Virus record (IMG/VR): IMGVR_UViG_3300034110_000489
Span: 1-52,813 of that record
Strand: one strand, 5' to 3'
Source of the DNA: a virus
Length of the DNA stretch: 52,813 nt
Shown piece after piece: positions 1-6,843 of the stretch. Position 1 is the first letter of the stretch. Each line of letters opens with the position of its first letter. The translations under genes and the position numbers were made by a program. The notes under the pieces are model-generated. The model saw nothing but the letters and a program-made list of their open reading frames with translations. It searched no databases and was not told the origin of the DNA.

Positions 1-237
1 ATCACGACGGGACCTCGATCCGCTCGATCCTCGATCCGGGACACGTCGCGACGAGGACCTCGATCAGAGCGTCGGCGTCAGTGGCGGGCAGAGCGTCGGC
101 CCGGTCGCGAGTCGTGAGCCATCCGCCGGCCCGGGTCCACACGATCGACGAGGATCCGGGGAACTCGACGGTCACGAGATAACGCGGTTCAGTCATCGGT
201 CGCCTCCGATGCGAGGTCGATCACGAGGGCGACGATC
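1..237. repeat. Left copy of an imperfect 237-bp terminal duplication
   Basis: Positions 1-237 match 52577-52813 end to end with four mismatches, at left-copy positions 64, 65, 82 and 110. The pattern is that of a circular assembly whose ends overlap but were built from slightly different molecules. It could instead be a true direct terminal repeat, but such repeats are normally identical. The duplicated segment holds one whole small gene and the 3' end of the next, so the map should be read as circular, with 52813 joining 238. Confidence 0.9.
2..196 (-). CDS. Hypothetical protein, 64 aa (left copy)
   Basis: Small soluble protein with no recognised domain. It begins MTEPRYLVTVEF and is rich in Asp, Ala and Arg. 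The ATG at 196 lies just inside the end of the RHH gene upstream, as expected for translational coupling. The same gene recurs at 52578-52772 with two substitutions (Thr to Ala, Ile to Val). It is one gene on the circular map. Confidence 0.7.
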   Translation of the reverse strand: MTEPRYLVTVEFPGSSSIVWTRAGGWLTTRDRADALPATDADALIEVLVATCPGSRIERIEVPS

Positions 238-344
238 GCTCGGCGGAGGAGAGCGCTCCGAGGGACGCCGGCACGAGCGGCGGCGACGTTCAGCGCGTTA
301 TGGGTCTCGGGGTCGAGTCGGACGGCGACGACGGGAGAGTTCAT
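189..344 (-). CDS. Ribbon-helix-helix (CopG/Arc-type) DNA-binding protein, 51 aa
   Basis: The sequence VAVRLDPETHNALNVAA followed by ARAGVPRSALLRRAI has the form of an RHH fold: a short N-terminal strand (VAVRL), helix A and helix B. Proteins of this family dimerise and bind operator repeats as repressors; some act as centromere-binding proteins of plasmid partition systems. The ATG at 344 overlaps the stop of the gene upstream. This is the best candidate here for a regulator of the repeated promoters or a binder of the parS-like site, but that is inference. Confidence 0.75.
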   Translation of the reverse strand: MNSPVVAVRLDPETHNALNVAAARAGVPRSALLRRAIVALVIDLASEATDD

Positions 345-700
345 CGCTCGACCTCGTCGGTCGTGATCGAGTCGAGGATCTCCCGGACATACAGGTCGTC
401 GAAGATGTCGGCGAGGTCCGGGTCGAGCGATCGGTGTTCGTTGGTGATGAGATCGGCGAGACGCTCGACATCGAAAGCGGTCGAGGACGGTGTCAGCGAG
501 ACGACGTCGAGGTCGATCGAAGTCCCGACCGGGTAGCGGGTGAGCAACGCGTCGACGATGCCATCTCCGAGAGCGACGAGATCGAGTATGTCGGTCTCCT
601 CGGGGAATGGTCCGACGATCCACGGGTAAGACTCGATGAAAGCGTCGGGGACCTCGATCGAGATCATGATCGAGAGGCGGTCGATTTCGTGATGGTTCAT
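341..700 (-). CDS. Hypothetical protein, 119 aa
   Basis: Acidic protein of unknown function beginning MNHHEIDRLSIMISIEV. An AAGGAG-like site lies about 13 bases upstream of the ATG at 700. An internal ATG (Met12, 667) is an alternative start. The 3' end overlaps the RHH gene by 4 bp. A short stretch (FIESY) weakly resembles one in the plus-strand gene at 2361-2672 (FIERY), which may be chance. Confidence 0.65.
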   Translation of the reverse strand: MNHHEIDRLSIMISIEVPDAFIESYPWIVGPFPEETDILDLVALGDGIVDALLTRYPVGTSIDLDVVSLTPSSTAFDVERLADLITNEHRSLDPDLADIFDDLYVREILDSITTDEVER

Positions 701-778
701 TTCGGTGGTAGTGCTCCTTCGGTGGTGGTGGTGGTGGATCTTAGCGATCGAGGTCGAGTCGGTGTCGGATCTGTCGCG

Positions 779-1030
779 TCATCCGACCGACAGTCCGGAC
801 GGGGTCTCCCGTGCTGTCATTCGTCGGACCTCGTGACCGTCGGCGCTGAGTTGGACTCGACCGATGTATCCGGAGACGCCGGTCGGCCATGTCACCTTTC
901 GGGCCGGTTCGATCCATTCGATGTCGAGGTCGAGAGCGTCGGGGTTCGCGCTGCGGATGCCGGCCTCGGCGCGTCGTCGAAACTGATCGACGCGAGTCGA
1001 CATCGTGTTCTTCTTGGTGGCGGTGTTCAT
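779..1030 (-). CDS. Hypothetical protein, 83 aa
   Basis: Basic N-terminus (MNTATKKNTMSTRVDQFRRR) followed by a probable beta-rich domain (WIEPARKVTWPTGVSGYIG). No family recognised. The start at 1030 has a GGAG site about 8 bases upstream and is preferred to Met10. It belongs to the operon driven from the promoter at 1531-1559. Confidence 0.65.
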   Translation of the reverse strand: MNTATKKNTMSTRVDQFRRRAEAGIRSANPDALDLDIEWIEPARKVTWPTGVSGYIGRVQLSADGHEVRRMTARETPSGLSVG

Positions 1031-1197
1031 CGTTGTGCTCCAGTGGTGAGGGCGATCTCGTCGTCGAGGTCGGTGATCTGCTGTTCGAGTGATGCGATGC
1101 CGATCGAGGTGAACGCGTCGCGATGGTTGGCGAGTTTGTCGGCGAGGTAGTCGCGCCGGGTGGCGAGTCCGGCGACGATCATCTCGACGGCGCTCAT
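1027..1197 (-). CDS. Hypothetical small helical protein, 56 aa
   Basis: Predominantly helical, with heptad-like spacing in IASLEQQITDLDDEIAL suggesting a short coiled coil. It overlaps both neighbours by 4 bp (ATGA), so translation is probably coupled to the gene upstream. Function unknown. Confidence 0.65.
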   Translation of the reverse strand: MSAVEMIVAGLATRRDYLADKLANHRDAFTSIGIASLEQQITDLDDEIALTTGAQR

Positions 1198-1481
1198 CGT
1201 GCGACCTCGACGATCGAGTCGGCCCGGAGGATCTGAGCGCGTCCGGCCTTGAAGTAGATCGCGATGAACGGCGCCGGTTGATCGGTCCGCTTCCATGTCG
1301 AGCGGAGACCGCGTCGGTCGACACTCGATCCCATGCCGACGACTCGGAGGACTTCCATCTCGTTCACGATCTCGACGACTCGGCCGGCGCGCATGGCGCC
1401 GAGACTGCCGGCGTTCTGAGCGGTGTATCGGTCGACGACGATGTCTCCGACTGCGATCAGTGCGGCGGTGGTGGTTTTCAT
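1194..1481 (-). CDS. Hypothetical protein, 95 aa, first gene of an early operon
   Basis: Begins MKTTTAALIAVGDIVVDRY and looks beta-rich, like an SH3-like barrel (GDIVVDRYTAQNAG, RAGRVVEIVN). It is the first gene after the repeated promoter at 1531-1559 and its start codons fit the MNTTT-like pattern of other promoter-proximal genes. It ends SIVEVAR, similar to the ends of three other genes that share the same junction with the next start. Function unknown. Confidence 0.7.
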   Translation of the reverse strand: MKTTTAALIAVGDIVVDRYTAQNAGSLGAMRAGRVVEIVNEMEVLRVVGMGSSVDRRGLRSTWKRTDQPAPFIAIYFKAGRAQILRADSIVEVAR

Positions 1482-1559
1482 GATGGCGACCCTTTCGAGG
1501 TGCTAGGTGTCGGCGTCTCCGACAGACGTAACCATACACGACACCTCTACCCCGGTCAA
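1482..1559 (-). promoter_or_regulatory. Repeated early promoter copy 1 with hairpin-CTAG leader
   Basis: On the minus strand the -35 TTGACC (1554-1559) is followed by a 17-bp spacer beginning GGGGTAGAG and a -10 TATGGT (1531-1536). The transcribed leader has a 6-bp stem-loop (TGTCGG/CCGACA, 1508-1524), CTAG (1503-1506) and an AAAGGG Shine-Dalgarno. It drives the array that runs across the circular junction. It is divergent from the promoter at 1670. Confidence 0.85.
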
Positions 1560-1669
1560 GTATGCCGAGAGATCCGCACCGGATAAGGGATCGGGGCGAC
1601 GCGTGCTCGACTCGACGTCGATCGAGGTCGTCGAGTCGGTGTCGTCGAGGGCGCCATCGTTGCGGGTAC

Positions 1670-1752
1670 TTGACGGGGGTAGAGTTATCGTGTAGACTTC
1701 AATCAGTCGAGGGCGGTCCTCGACGCCTAGAGATCCGAGGAGGATCCCCATC
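1670..1752 (+). promoter_or_regulatory. Repeated early promoter copy 2 (plus strand) with hairpin-CTAG leader
   Basis: -35 TTGACG (1670-1675), 17-bp spacer GGGGTAGAGTTATCGTG, -10 TAGACT (1693-1698). The leader has a perfect 7-bp stem (GTCGAGG/CCTCGAC, 1706-1724), CTAG (1727-1730) and GAGGAGG enclosed by GATCC/GGATC arms (1732-1746). It is the only plus-strand copy. Between this site and the divergent copy (1560-1669) no gene is evident. Confidence 0.85.
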
Positions 1753-2010
1753 ATGAATAACACAACGTGGACAGAAATCGAAAAGGGTGCCGAGGTCAAG
1801 GTCGACGGCGTCCCCGGCGCTTTCGTCTTCATCTCGGTCGCGTCGAACGGCGACATCACGGTCTTCGGTGGATCGAAAGATCCCGCCGGCGTTCGGATGT
1901 TCCGGACGTTCCGGTCTGAGCGTGTCCGTCTCTACCGTCCACGCGTCGAGCATCGTCGGTTCCAACCATCGCCGGCGATCCCGCCGACCAACCGAAAGGG
2001 CCGGAGGTGA
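1753..2010 (+). CDS. Hypothetical protein, 85 aa
   Basis: Small protein with a likely beta-barrel core (EIEKGAEVKVDGVPGAFVFIS) and a basic tail (RPRVEHRRFQPSPAIPP). The start follows a strong AGGAGG. It is the first gene of the three-gene rightward operon, the only one against the general direction of transcription. Function unknown. Confidence 0.7.
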   Translation: MNNTTWTEIEKGAEVKVDGVPGAFVFISVASNGDITVFGGSKDPAGVRMFRTFRSERVRLYRPRVEHRRFQPSPAIPPTNRKGRR

Positions 2011-2015
2011 GCGCG

Positions 2016-2336
2016 ATGGAAATCGCACTCACGAAGTTTCAGGCGGAGGAGATCGTCGGTCTCCTCTCGGTGATCGACGATCAGAACTCGATCGCTCTCG
2101 ACATGGGATCCGACGACGACTTCATGCCGGTATGGGGAGTCATGGGCGGGACAGCATCGAAGCCGACTCTGATCGTGCTCGACGGTCAGCACCTCCACGC
2201 GATCGCCGACCTCGACTACCGCGCCGAGTACATGATCGAGGAGGGCGACCAGTCCGGACCGTCGATCCTGACGGGTTACTCCGGAGCACGATCGCTTCGA
2301 CTCGTCATCGGGAAGATCGAGGCGGCGAGTCTCTGA
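2016..2336 (+). CDS. Hypothetical protein, 106 aa
   Basis: Unknown acidic protein (MEIALTKFQAEEIVGLLSV). The ATG at 2016 is chosen over the GTG at 2007 because GGAGG at 2003-2007 sits 8 bases before the ATG and would lie inside the GTG start. Middle gene of the rightward operon. Confidence 0.65.
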   Translation: MEIALTKFQAEEIVGLLSVIDDQNSIALDMGSDDDFMPVWGVMGGTASKPTLIVLDGQHLHAIADLDYRAEYMIEEGDQSGPSILTGYSGARSLRLVIGKIEAASL

Positions 2337-2360
2337 TCGTCGAGGCGCTACGATGACGGA

Positions 2361-2672
2361 ATGAGCGCCGACGGGTGGGGGTGGGAAGTGAACGATCCCG
2401 ACGTGATCGCGAGAGCGACAGCGTCCGACGGTCGCGAGGTGCTGCTCCTCATGGCGCCGGCGGCGGCGCTCGACGGGAGCGACGGTCCCGTCGTCATCCC
2501 CGGGTTCGACTCCGACCGTGTTCACGTTGTGCTGTCCGACGAGTTCATCGAGCGTTACGTCATCGCTGAGGACGACTCGGCCGAGACCGTGCGGGAGAAA
2601 CTCGCGTTGCTGTCCTACGCCGTGCGCGAGTCGCTGTCGCTCGGGATCGACGCTCTCGACGGTCGACTCTGA
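2361..2672 (+). CDS. Hypothetical protein, 103 aa
   Basis: Last gene of the rightward operon. It has an acidic C-terminal half (DEFIERYVIAEDDSAETVRE) and no recognised domain. Its last 58 bases overlap the 3' end of the leftward membrane-protein gene (2615-2893), so the two operons collide tail to tail. No terminator hairpin is obvious at the collision. Confidence 0.6.
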   Translation: MSADGWGWEVNDPDVIARATASDGREVLLLMAPAAALDGSDGPVVIPGFDSDRVHVVLSDEFIERYVIAEDDSAETVREKLALLSYAVRESLSLGIDALDGRL

Positions 2673-2893
2673 TCTCGGCGCCATCGGATCAGGTTCGCGA
2701 GATTGACGGTCCACCATAGGGGCGCCATCGCTGCGGCGACGTAAGCGTCGGCGAGGATCTGAAGCACGAACCACGGGACCGAGTGTCCGAGGACGATCGC
2801 CCACGCCCACCAGCGACCGGATCCTACTTTCCACTGACCGTACAGACCGATCGCCTCGAACACGAGGAGGATCGTCCACGTCGTCGAGTTCAC
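2615..2893 (-). CDS. Small membrane protein, 92 aa
   Basis: At least two hydrophobic helices are visible (WTILLVFEAIGLYGQW and WAWAIVLGHSVPWFVLQILA), with a possible third before the basic WRRDQSRPSR tail. The GTG start at 2893 overlaps the stop of the gp88-like gene (GTGA). Tryptophan-rich small membrane proteins of this shape are frequent in actinophages without assigned function. A holin or exclusion role cannot be told from sequence. Confidence 0.6.
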   Translation of the reverse strand: MNSTTWTILLVFEAIGLYGQWKVGSGRWWAWAIVLGHSVPWFVLQILADAYVAAAMAPLWWTVNLANLIRWRRDQSRPSRASIPSDSDSRTA

Positions 2894-3684
2894 GGTCGAG
2901 GTCCTGTCGTGCGGCGCTCGTCTCGTCGACGTTGGATCTCCCCGAACGACTGTCCGCCCATCTGCCGGCGGAGGTGCGGGACGTTGTTCGAGACGATGCC
3001 GATCCGGAGGCTCGGAGCGAGGACGGCGAGTAGGTCGCTCGACTCCTGATCGGTGTAGTCGGCGGCGGAGAGATCGTCGTCGGTGGCGAACACCTCGGCG
3101 TGGCGGTCGACGTCGAGGTCGAGGAGGTGATCCTCTTTCCCTCCGAGGGAGTAGAGCCATCGGAAGTTTGGCGGTGCTTGACCCTCGACGAGTCGACGGA
3201 ACCGGGAGACCTCCTTCGTGTACGCGTAGAACAGGACGTCCGGAGTCACTCGGGCGATCCGGAGCCATGCCTCGACGTATCCGTCGGACAGGAAGTCGCC
3301 GGCGTCATGGATCCGCACGGCGGACCCTCCGGCCTCGGCCCACTCGATCGCCCATTCGTCGGCCGGGTCGATCGTGTCGAGGACGTCGAGGCGGGGATCT
3401 CCGCTCGGTCGGTGTCGAGGGTGAGCGAGTTCGGAGATCATCTCGTCGGACCATCCGTCGAGGTCGTCGAGGATGCGGGCGAGGTTGCGGAGGTGGGCGC
3501 CTCTGACGTTCGAGAAGGCGTATGAGTTGACCCGGGCGTAGCAGAGAGCGAGACATCCGTCAGCGTTGGGGCAGGCGTTCACACGGCGGCCATCGTCGAG
3601 GGTGACGGGGCCGGCGGGGATAGTCCAGTTCCACACTCGGATTCGGCGGAGTTCTGAGTTCTGCCGGAGCAAGGTCGCCGCCAT
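2890..3684 (-). CDS. gp88-like phage protein with Cys motif, 264 aa
   Basis: Resembles the widespread actinophage 'gene product 88' family. There is a Cys cluster near the N-terminus (ACPNADGCLALCYA), then a conserved block (RIHDAGDFLSDGYVEAWLRI) and FYAYTK. The biochemical role of the family is not established. The cysteines and alternating beta/alpha pattern suggest a metal-binding enzyme. It lies downstream of the terminase/modification block. Family confidence is moderate; function unknown. Confidence 0.65.
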   Translation of the reverse strand: MAATLLRQNSELRRIRVWNWTIPAGPVTLDDGRRVNACPNADGCLALCYARVNSYAFSNVRGAHLRNLARILDDLDGWSDEMISELAHPRHRPSGDPRLDVLDTIDPADEWAIEWAEAGGSAVRIHDAGDFLSDGYVEAWLRIARVTPDVLFYAYTKEVSRFRRLVEGQAPPNFRWLYSLGGKEDHLLDLDVDRHAEVFATDDDLSAADYTDQESSDLLAVLAPSLRIGIVSNNVPHLRRQMGGQSFGEIQRRRDERRTTGPRP

Positions 3685-3687
3685 CGG

Positions 3688-3885
3688 TCAGAGGAGACGG
3701 ACGACGGGCATACAGGGGTCGTCGCCGTCGTCGAGGGCGGACTCCTCGTCGGCGGTCATCGGTCCGAGATCGTGAGTCGAACAGAACGACGTCGAGCACC
3801 ATCCCCGGGAGAGTCCGTAGTCGAGCCATTGCTCGGCGGTGAGGGTCGGGTCGGTGGTGAGCGGGTTTCCGTGGTGGTCGGTCAT
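3688..3885 (-). CDS. Hypothetical small acidic protein, 65 aa
   Basis: Contains LTAEQWLDYGLSRGWCS and a short Cys/His region (WCSTSFCSTHD), a type of small protein seen in actinophages. No function assigned. It is separated from FkbM upstream by a 59-bp gap that holds the parS-like site. Confidence 0.65.
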   Translation of the reverse strand: MTDHHGNPLTTDPTLTAEQWLDYGLSRGWCSTSFCSTHDLGPMTADEESALDDGDDPCMPVVRLL

Positions 3886-3909
3886 GATCTCGATCGTAGT
3901 CGCCGGCGG

Positions 3910-3925
3910 TGTTTCATGTGAAACA
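3910..3925. promoter_or_regulatory. parS-like centromere site
   Basis: TGTTTCATGTGAAACA differs by one base from the bacterial chromosomal parS consensus TGTTTCACGTGAAACA. The arms extend to 8 bp (GTGTTTCA/TGAAACAC, 3909-3926). It stands in an intergenic gap, is AT-rich against a GC-rich background, and no ParA gene is present. The natural ligand would be a host-type chromosomal ParB. The phage ParB-like proteins at 8.6-10.5 kb are of the enzyme-like N-terminal type, with no parS-reading helix-turn-helix recognised. Confidence 0.75.
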
Positions 3926-3944
3926 CTCGATCAGAGGCGGCCGG

Positions 3945-4586
3945 TCACACGCGCGCCCATACGGCGAGAGTGTGCCAGTTCTTAGCGGTAACTCTCGGTT
4001 CCTTTATCGGTTGAAATCCGGCGGCCTCGATCTGCGAAAACAGATTCGGAGCGGACACGTTTCTCCACTCTTTACGATTGAGATGGATCTCGGCCGCGAT
4101 GTATTGGACCGTCGGCCACTGAGCAATGCGAGCGAGAATCGCGTACTCGCCGCCTTCGGTATCGCATTTCACGGCCTCGGGCGAGTACTGCTCTAGCATC
4201 GTTTCGACGTTGACAGACGGGACGTCGACATACGATCGACCTCTCATCTCGATCGTAGAATGTCCACCTTTGTTTTTCCCTGAGGAGATGTAGAACCGAG
4301 TCGTCTCCTCGTGATGGTCCACCATCGCCGCCGGGATTATTGTCGCTTCAGGCGCGTTGCGGCGGAGAAGTCTCACGTTGTCCGGCTCCGGCTCGAACGA
4401 CACGACTCGCGACGCTCCAGCGTCGAGCAACGTTCGAGACATCGCTCCGATGTTTGCCCCGACATCCCATACGAAAAGGCCGGCGATTCGGCGGGTGAAA
4501 TCTTTGTAGTTCGCTGTTTCTCCTACGACGTACTGATCGAGAGTATCGGTCCTGACTGTCAATCCACGAAACTCGTATTCGTTCAT
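3945..4586 (-). CDS. FkbM-family SAM-dependent methyltransferase, 213 aa
   Basis: Rossmann methyltransferase: SAM motif VWDVGANIGAMSR, acidic end of the second strand SFEPEPDNVRLLRRN, and the FkbM-type VKCDTEGGEYAIL block. FkbM enzymes O-methylate small molecules, glycans or sugars. Here it could cap a sugar on DNA or a surface glycan of virion or host; this is inference from the nearby glycosyltransferase. Codon use is less GC-biased than its neighbours, suggesting later acquisition. Confidence 0.85.
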   Translation of the reverse strand: MNEYEFRGLTVRTDTLDQYVVGETANYKDFTRRIAGLFVWDVGANIGAMSRTLLDAGASRVVSFEPEPDNVRLLRRNAPEATIIPAAMVDHHEETTRFYISSGKNKGGHSTIEMRGRSYVDVPSVNVETMLEQYSPEAVKCDTEGGEYAILARIAQWPTVQYIAAEIHLNRKEWRNVSAPNLFSQIEAAGFQPIKEPRVTAKNWHTLAVWARV

Positions 4587-4598
4587 GGTTTCATCCTT

Positions 4599-5231
4599 TC
4601 ATCGAAATCTGCCGAGTCCGCCGAGGTCGAACGCGTTGCTCTTGCCGAGACCGACCGGGACGAAGTCCGGGATGATCCCGTCGGTGCCGGCGATGCCGAG
4701 CGACGAGATCGCCCATACGAGCGCGTCGAGGCGGTCGGGAGACTCTCCGGACGACTGAGTCCACGTCGTGAGTTGATCTTCGAGGACAGCGAAACCGACG
4801 GCGGATCCGACGTGATGAACTCGACCCTGCTCATACAGTGCGGCGATCGGTTCGGCTCGTGTCCGTTTCCCGACTCTCGCGGTCACTCTCGTGACGGGGA
4901 GTCCGGGGCGAACCGTGCGGAGGACCTGAGTCACGAGGTCGCCGCCTTGATTGCCTTCGGCGATGACTCGGTCGGCCTGCCACTGATCGAACGCCTCGAC
5001 CGCTCGACTCGCCCACTGATCCGGAGTCGGTCGGAGTTCCCGAGGGATCGTGGCATCTTCGAGGACGTACGCGTGTCCTGAGCATCGTTCGGTTCGGCAC
5101 GTCTCCGGGACGTGAGGACCGAGAGCGACGACGACGATCCCGGTCTCGTCGGCGGCGTCGCCTGATGTCACGGCCGGATCGACTCCGACGACGACTCTCG
5201 TGAAATCTCCACGGTCGACGGCGATCACCAT
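4599..5231 (-). CDS. terL: Terminase large subunit, nuclease half, 210 aa
   Basis: RNase H-fold nuclease domain of the packaging motor. The acidic residues typical of TerL nucleases are present: VVVGVDPAVTSG (first Asp), RVIAEGNQGGDLV (Glu) and RLDALVWAISSLG (last Asp). It cleaves concatemeric DNA at initiation and end of packaging. It lacks any ATPase region; that half is encoded separately at 5392-6345, with a 56-codon gene between. The ATG at 5231 overlaps the stop of that small gene. Confidence 0.9.
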   Translation of the reverse strand: MVIAVDRGDFTRVVVGVDPAVTSGDAADETGIVVVALGPHVPETCRTERCSGHAYVLEDATIPRELRPTPDQWASRAVEAFDQWQADRVIAEGNQGGDLVTQVLRTVRPGLPVTRVTARVGKRTRAEPIAALYEQGRVHHVGSAVGFAVLEDQLTTWTQSSGESPDRLDALVWAISSLGIAGTDGIIPDFVPVGLGKSNAFDLGGLGRFR

Positions 5232-5395
5232 TCCACCTCGGCGGACGTGAGGCGCGCCCGGAGCGCGTCGATCTGATCGGCGGCGTCAGTGAACGACCGT
5301 CCGGACAGCATGACGAGACCGACCTCGGAGGAGTCGGCGAGTTCGGCGAGGAGTCGGAGTTCGGTCACGATGTCGAGATCCCGGTCGGCGGTCAT
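5225..5395 (-). CDS. Small protein inserted between the terminase halves, 56 aa
   Basis: Starts at the ATG (5395) that overlaps the ATPase-half stop (ATGA) and ends overlapping the nuclease-half ATG. All three genes are therefore translationally coupled. The sequence (MTADRDLDIVTELRLLAELA, then DAADQIDALRARL) looks helical, with a likely coiled coil. No endonuclease or intein motif is visible, so it is not a homing element. It might bridge or regulate the split subunits; unproven. Confidence 0.75.
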   Translation of the reverse strand: MTADRDLDIVTELRLLAELADSSEVGLVMLSGRSFTDAADQIDALRARLTSAEVEW

Positions 5396-6345
5396 GAGGA
5401 CCATTCCGCTCGGAGTCGGTCGATCTGATCGAGGGACCATAGGGCGCCTTCGACGTCGGTGAGGAGTTCGCCGTACAGTTCTTGGCGGCCGATCCGGGTC
5501 CCTTCATAGGCGGCGAGGACCTGATCTCGGAACGACGGCGCGAGGTTGACAAGGTTCGCGTACGTCGTGTCGGTCGTGGTCGTGGTCGTGTCGCGCTCCA
5601 TGATCTGCCGGATCAGTTTCACGCGTTTCGGTGTCGTCGTGACGAAACACTTCGGGTCGCGACCGATGCGGAGTCCGAGCATGAGATTATTCCACGACGT
5701 GTCGAGCGAGTCGCCTTTCGTCGCGTCGGGCCATGCGGCCATTTCATCGCACCATGCGGCGTCGTGCTGAGGACCTCGTAACTGAGACGGGGCCGCCGCC
5801 GAATAGGTGAACGCCTGCGCGCCGTTCGGCCACACGAGACGCCGTTTCGTTGGCTCGTGCTCCGGTCGAGGATGAGGATCCGAACACGCCATGATTCCCG
5901 AATCGCCGTAGATCATGACGTCGCGCGCGTCTGCCGGTGTGCGGGCGACGAGAGCGATCCGTTTCGCGCCTTTGTTCCACACTTGGTCGAGGACCCATTC
6001 GGCGCCGGCGCGTGTCTTGCCGGTGCCACGGCCGCCGGAGAACAACCATACGAACCAGTCGTTTTCGGGGGGACGTTGAGCGGCGCGCGCGTGTCGACAC
6101 TCCGGGAGATGATCGGTCGAGTCGATCGGATGATCGCACCAGTGAAACCCTTCGTGCGGAGCGCCATCGCATCCCGGCACGGGACAGTAGAACCGACGTC
6201 GAGGCGCGTTCTCGTGGAGATCGAGGATCCGGAGGACCGATCCGATCTCGTCCGGTGAGAGTCGCGCCAGCATCGAGAACCTCTCCTCCCGACTGAACGA
6301 CTCGGGGGAGATGAGGAAATCGTCGAGCGTCGGAGTCGTGCTCAC
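5392..6345 (-). CDS. terL: Terminase large subunit, ATPase half, 317 aa
   Basis: P-loop motor ATPase: Walker A SGGRGTGKT at about residues 103-111 and Walker B AWCDEM. The chain ends at GELLTDVEGALWSLDQIDRL, the linker that in whole TerL proteins leads into the nuclease. N-terminal to the ATPase is an unusual Cys/His-rich segment (residues 54-85: CPVPGC, HWCDH, CRHAR) that may bind zinc. It pairs with TerS (6342-6809), which overlaps its start by 4 bp. Confidence 0.92.
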   Translation of the reverse strand: MSTTPTLDDFLISPESFSREERFSMLARLSPDEIGSVLRILDLHENAPRRRFYCPVPGCDGAPHEGFHWCDHPIDSTDHLPECRHARAAQRPPENDWFVWLFSGGRGTGKTRAGAEWVLDQVWNKGAKRIALVARTPADARDVMIYGDSGIMACSDPHPRPEHEPTKRRLVWPNGAQAFTYSAAAPSQLRGPQHDAAWCDEMAAWPDATKGDSLDTSWNNLMLGLRIGRDPKCFVTTTPKRVKLIRQIMERDTTTTTTDTTYANLVNLAPSFRDQVLAAYEGTRIGRQELYGELLTDVEGALWSLDQIDRLRAEWSS

Positions 6346-6809
6346 TGCTCCGGCGTGATGTCGTCGGTTCCGAGTCCGAGGGCAGAGGCGAGTCGTGCTT
6401 CGAGATCGACGAGGTCGACTTCAGTCTTGATCGGTCCGCCTTCGGGGCCGCTGATCTCGGTTCGGTTGATTCGTCCCCATCGCTGCGGATGGGATCGTTC
6501 GAGGTACCACGCCGCGGCCTGCCATGTTCCGTCGTTCGCTGCTTTGTTGATGATGCCGGTGTTCCGTACCTCTGCTTGTGCTCGGGCGGTCTCTACTGCC
6601 TCGCGGAACTCGCGGTAGATGGTCTCCGCTTTGAGCGGTTTCTCGCCGGAGTTGACTCGGTCGCGTTCGATGCGGCCTCGTTCCATCCATCGGTAGTAGG
6701 TGCCTTGATCGATGCCGGCGTATGCGGCGGCGGCTTCTTGGTAGTTGCCGGCGGTGAGGGCGGAGAGAATCTTTTCCTTGACCTCGGGAGTGAGTTTCGT
6801 CTTTGCCAT
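6342..6809 (-). CDS. terS: Terminase small subunit-like protein, 155 aa
   Basis: N-terminal helix-turn-helix region (GNYQEAAAAYAGIDQGTYYR followed by WMERG) is the DNA-recognition domain seen in small terminases, followed by helices ending in a WYLERSHPQRWGR motif common in phage TerS. It recognises the packaging site and recruits TerL. Position directly upstream of the ATPase half supports the call. The packaging site itself was not identified. Confidence 0.8.
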   Translation of the reverse strand: MAKTKLTPEVKEKILSALTAGNYQEAAAAYAGIDQGTYYRWMERGRIERDRVNSGEKPLKAETIYREFREAVETARAQAEVRNTGIINKAANDGTWQAAAWYLERSHPQRWGRINRTEISGPEGGPIKTEVDLVDLEARLASALGLGTDDITPEQ

Positions 6810-6843
6810 GAGGTGATGTTACTCCGGTTGAGTGTCGACGGCG

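Noticed and set aside
209-1150. 313-codon open frame on the plus strand
   Set aside because: Arg/Ser/Gly-rich shadow of several coupled minus-strand genes with good starts and overlaps; no domain and no ribosome site.
3909-4196. Plus-strand open frame beginning with the parS-coded FHVKH
   Set aside because: FHVKH is simply the translation of a parS-like site; the rest is the shadow of FkbM, and no ribosome site exists.
5225-5395. Intein or homing endonuclease interrupting the terminase
   Set aside because: The inserted gene is only 56 codons, lacks splice-junction residues and LAGLIDADG, HNH or GIY-YIG motifs, and has its own start and stop.
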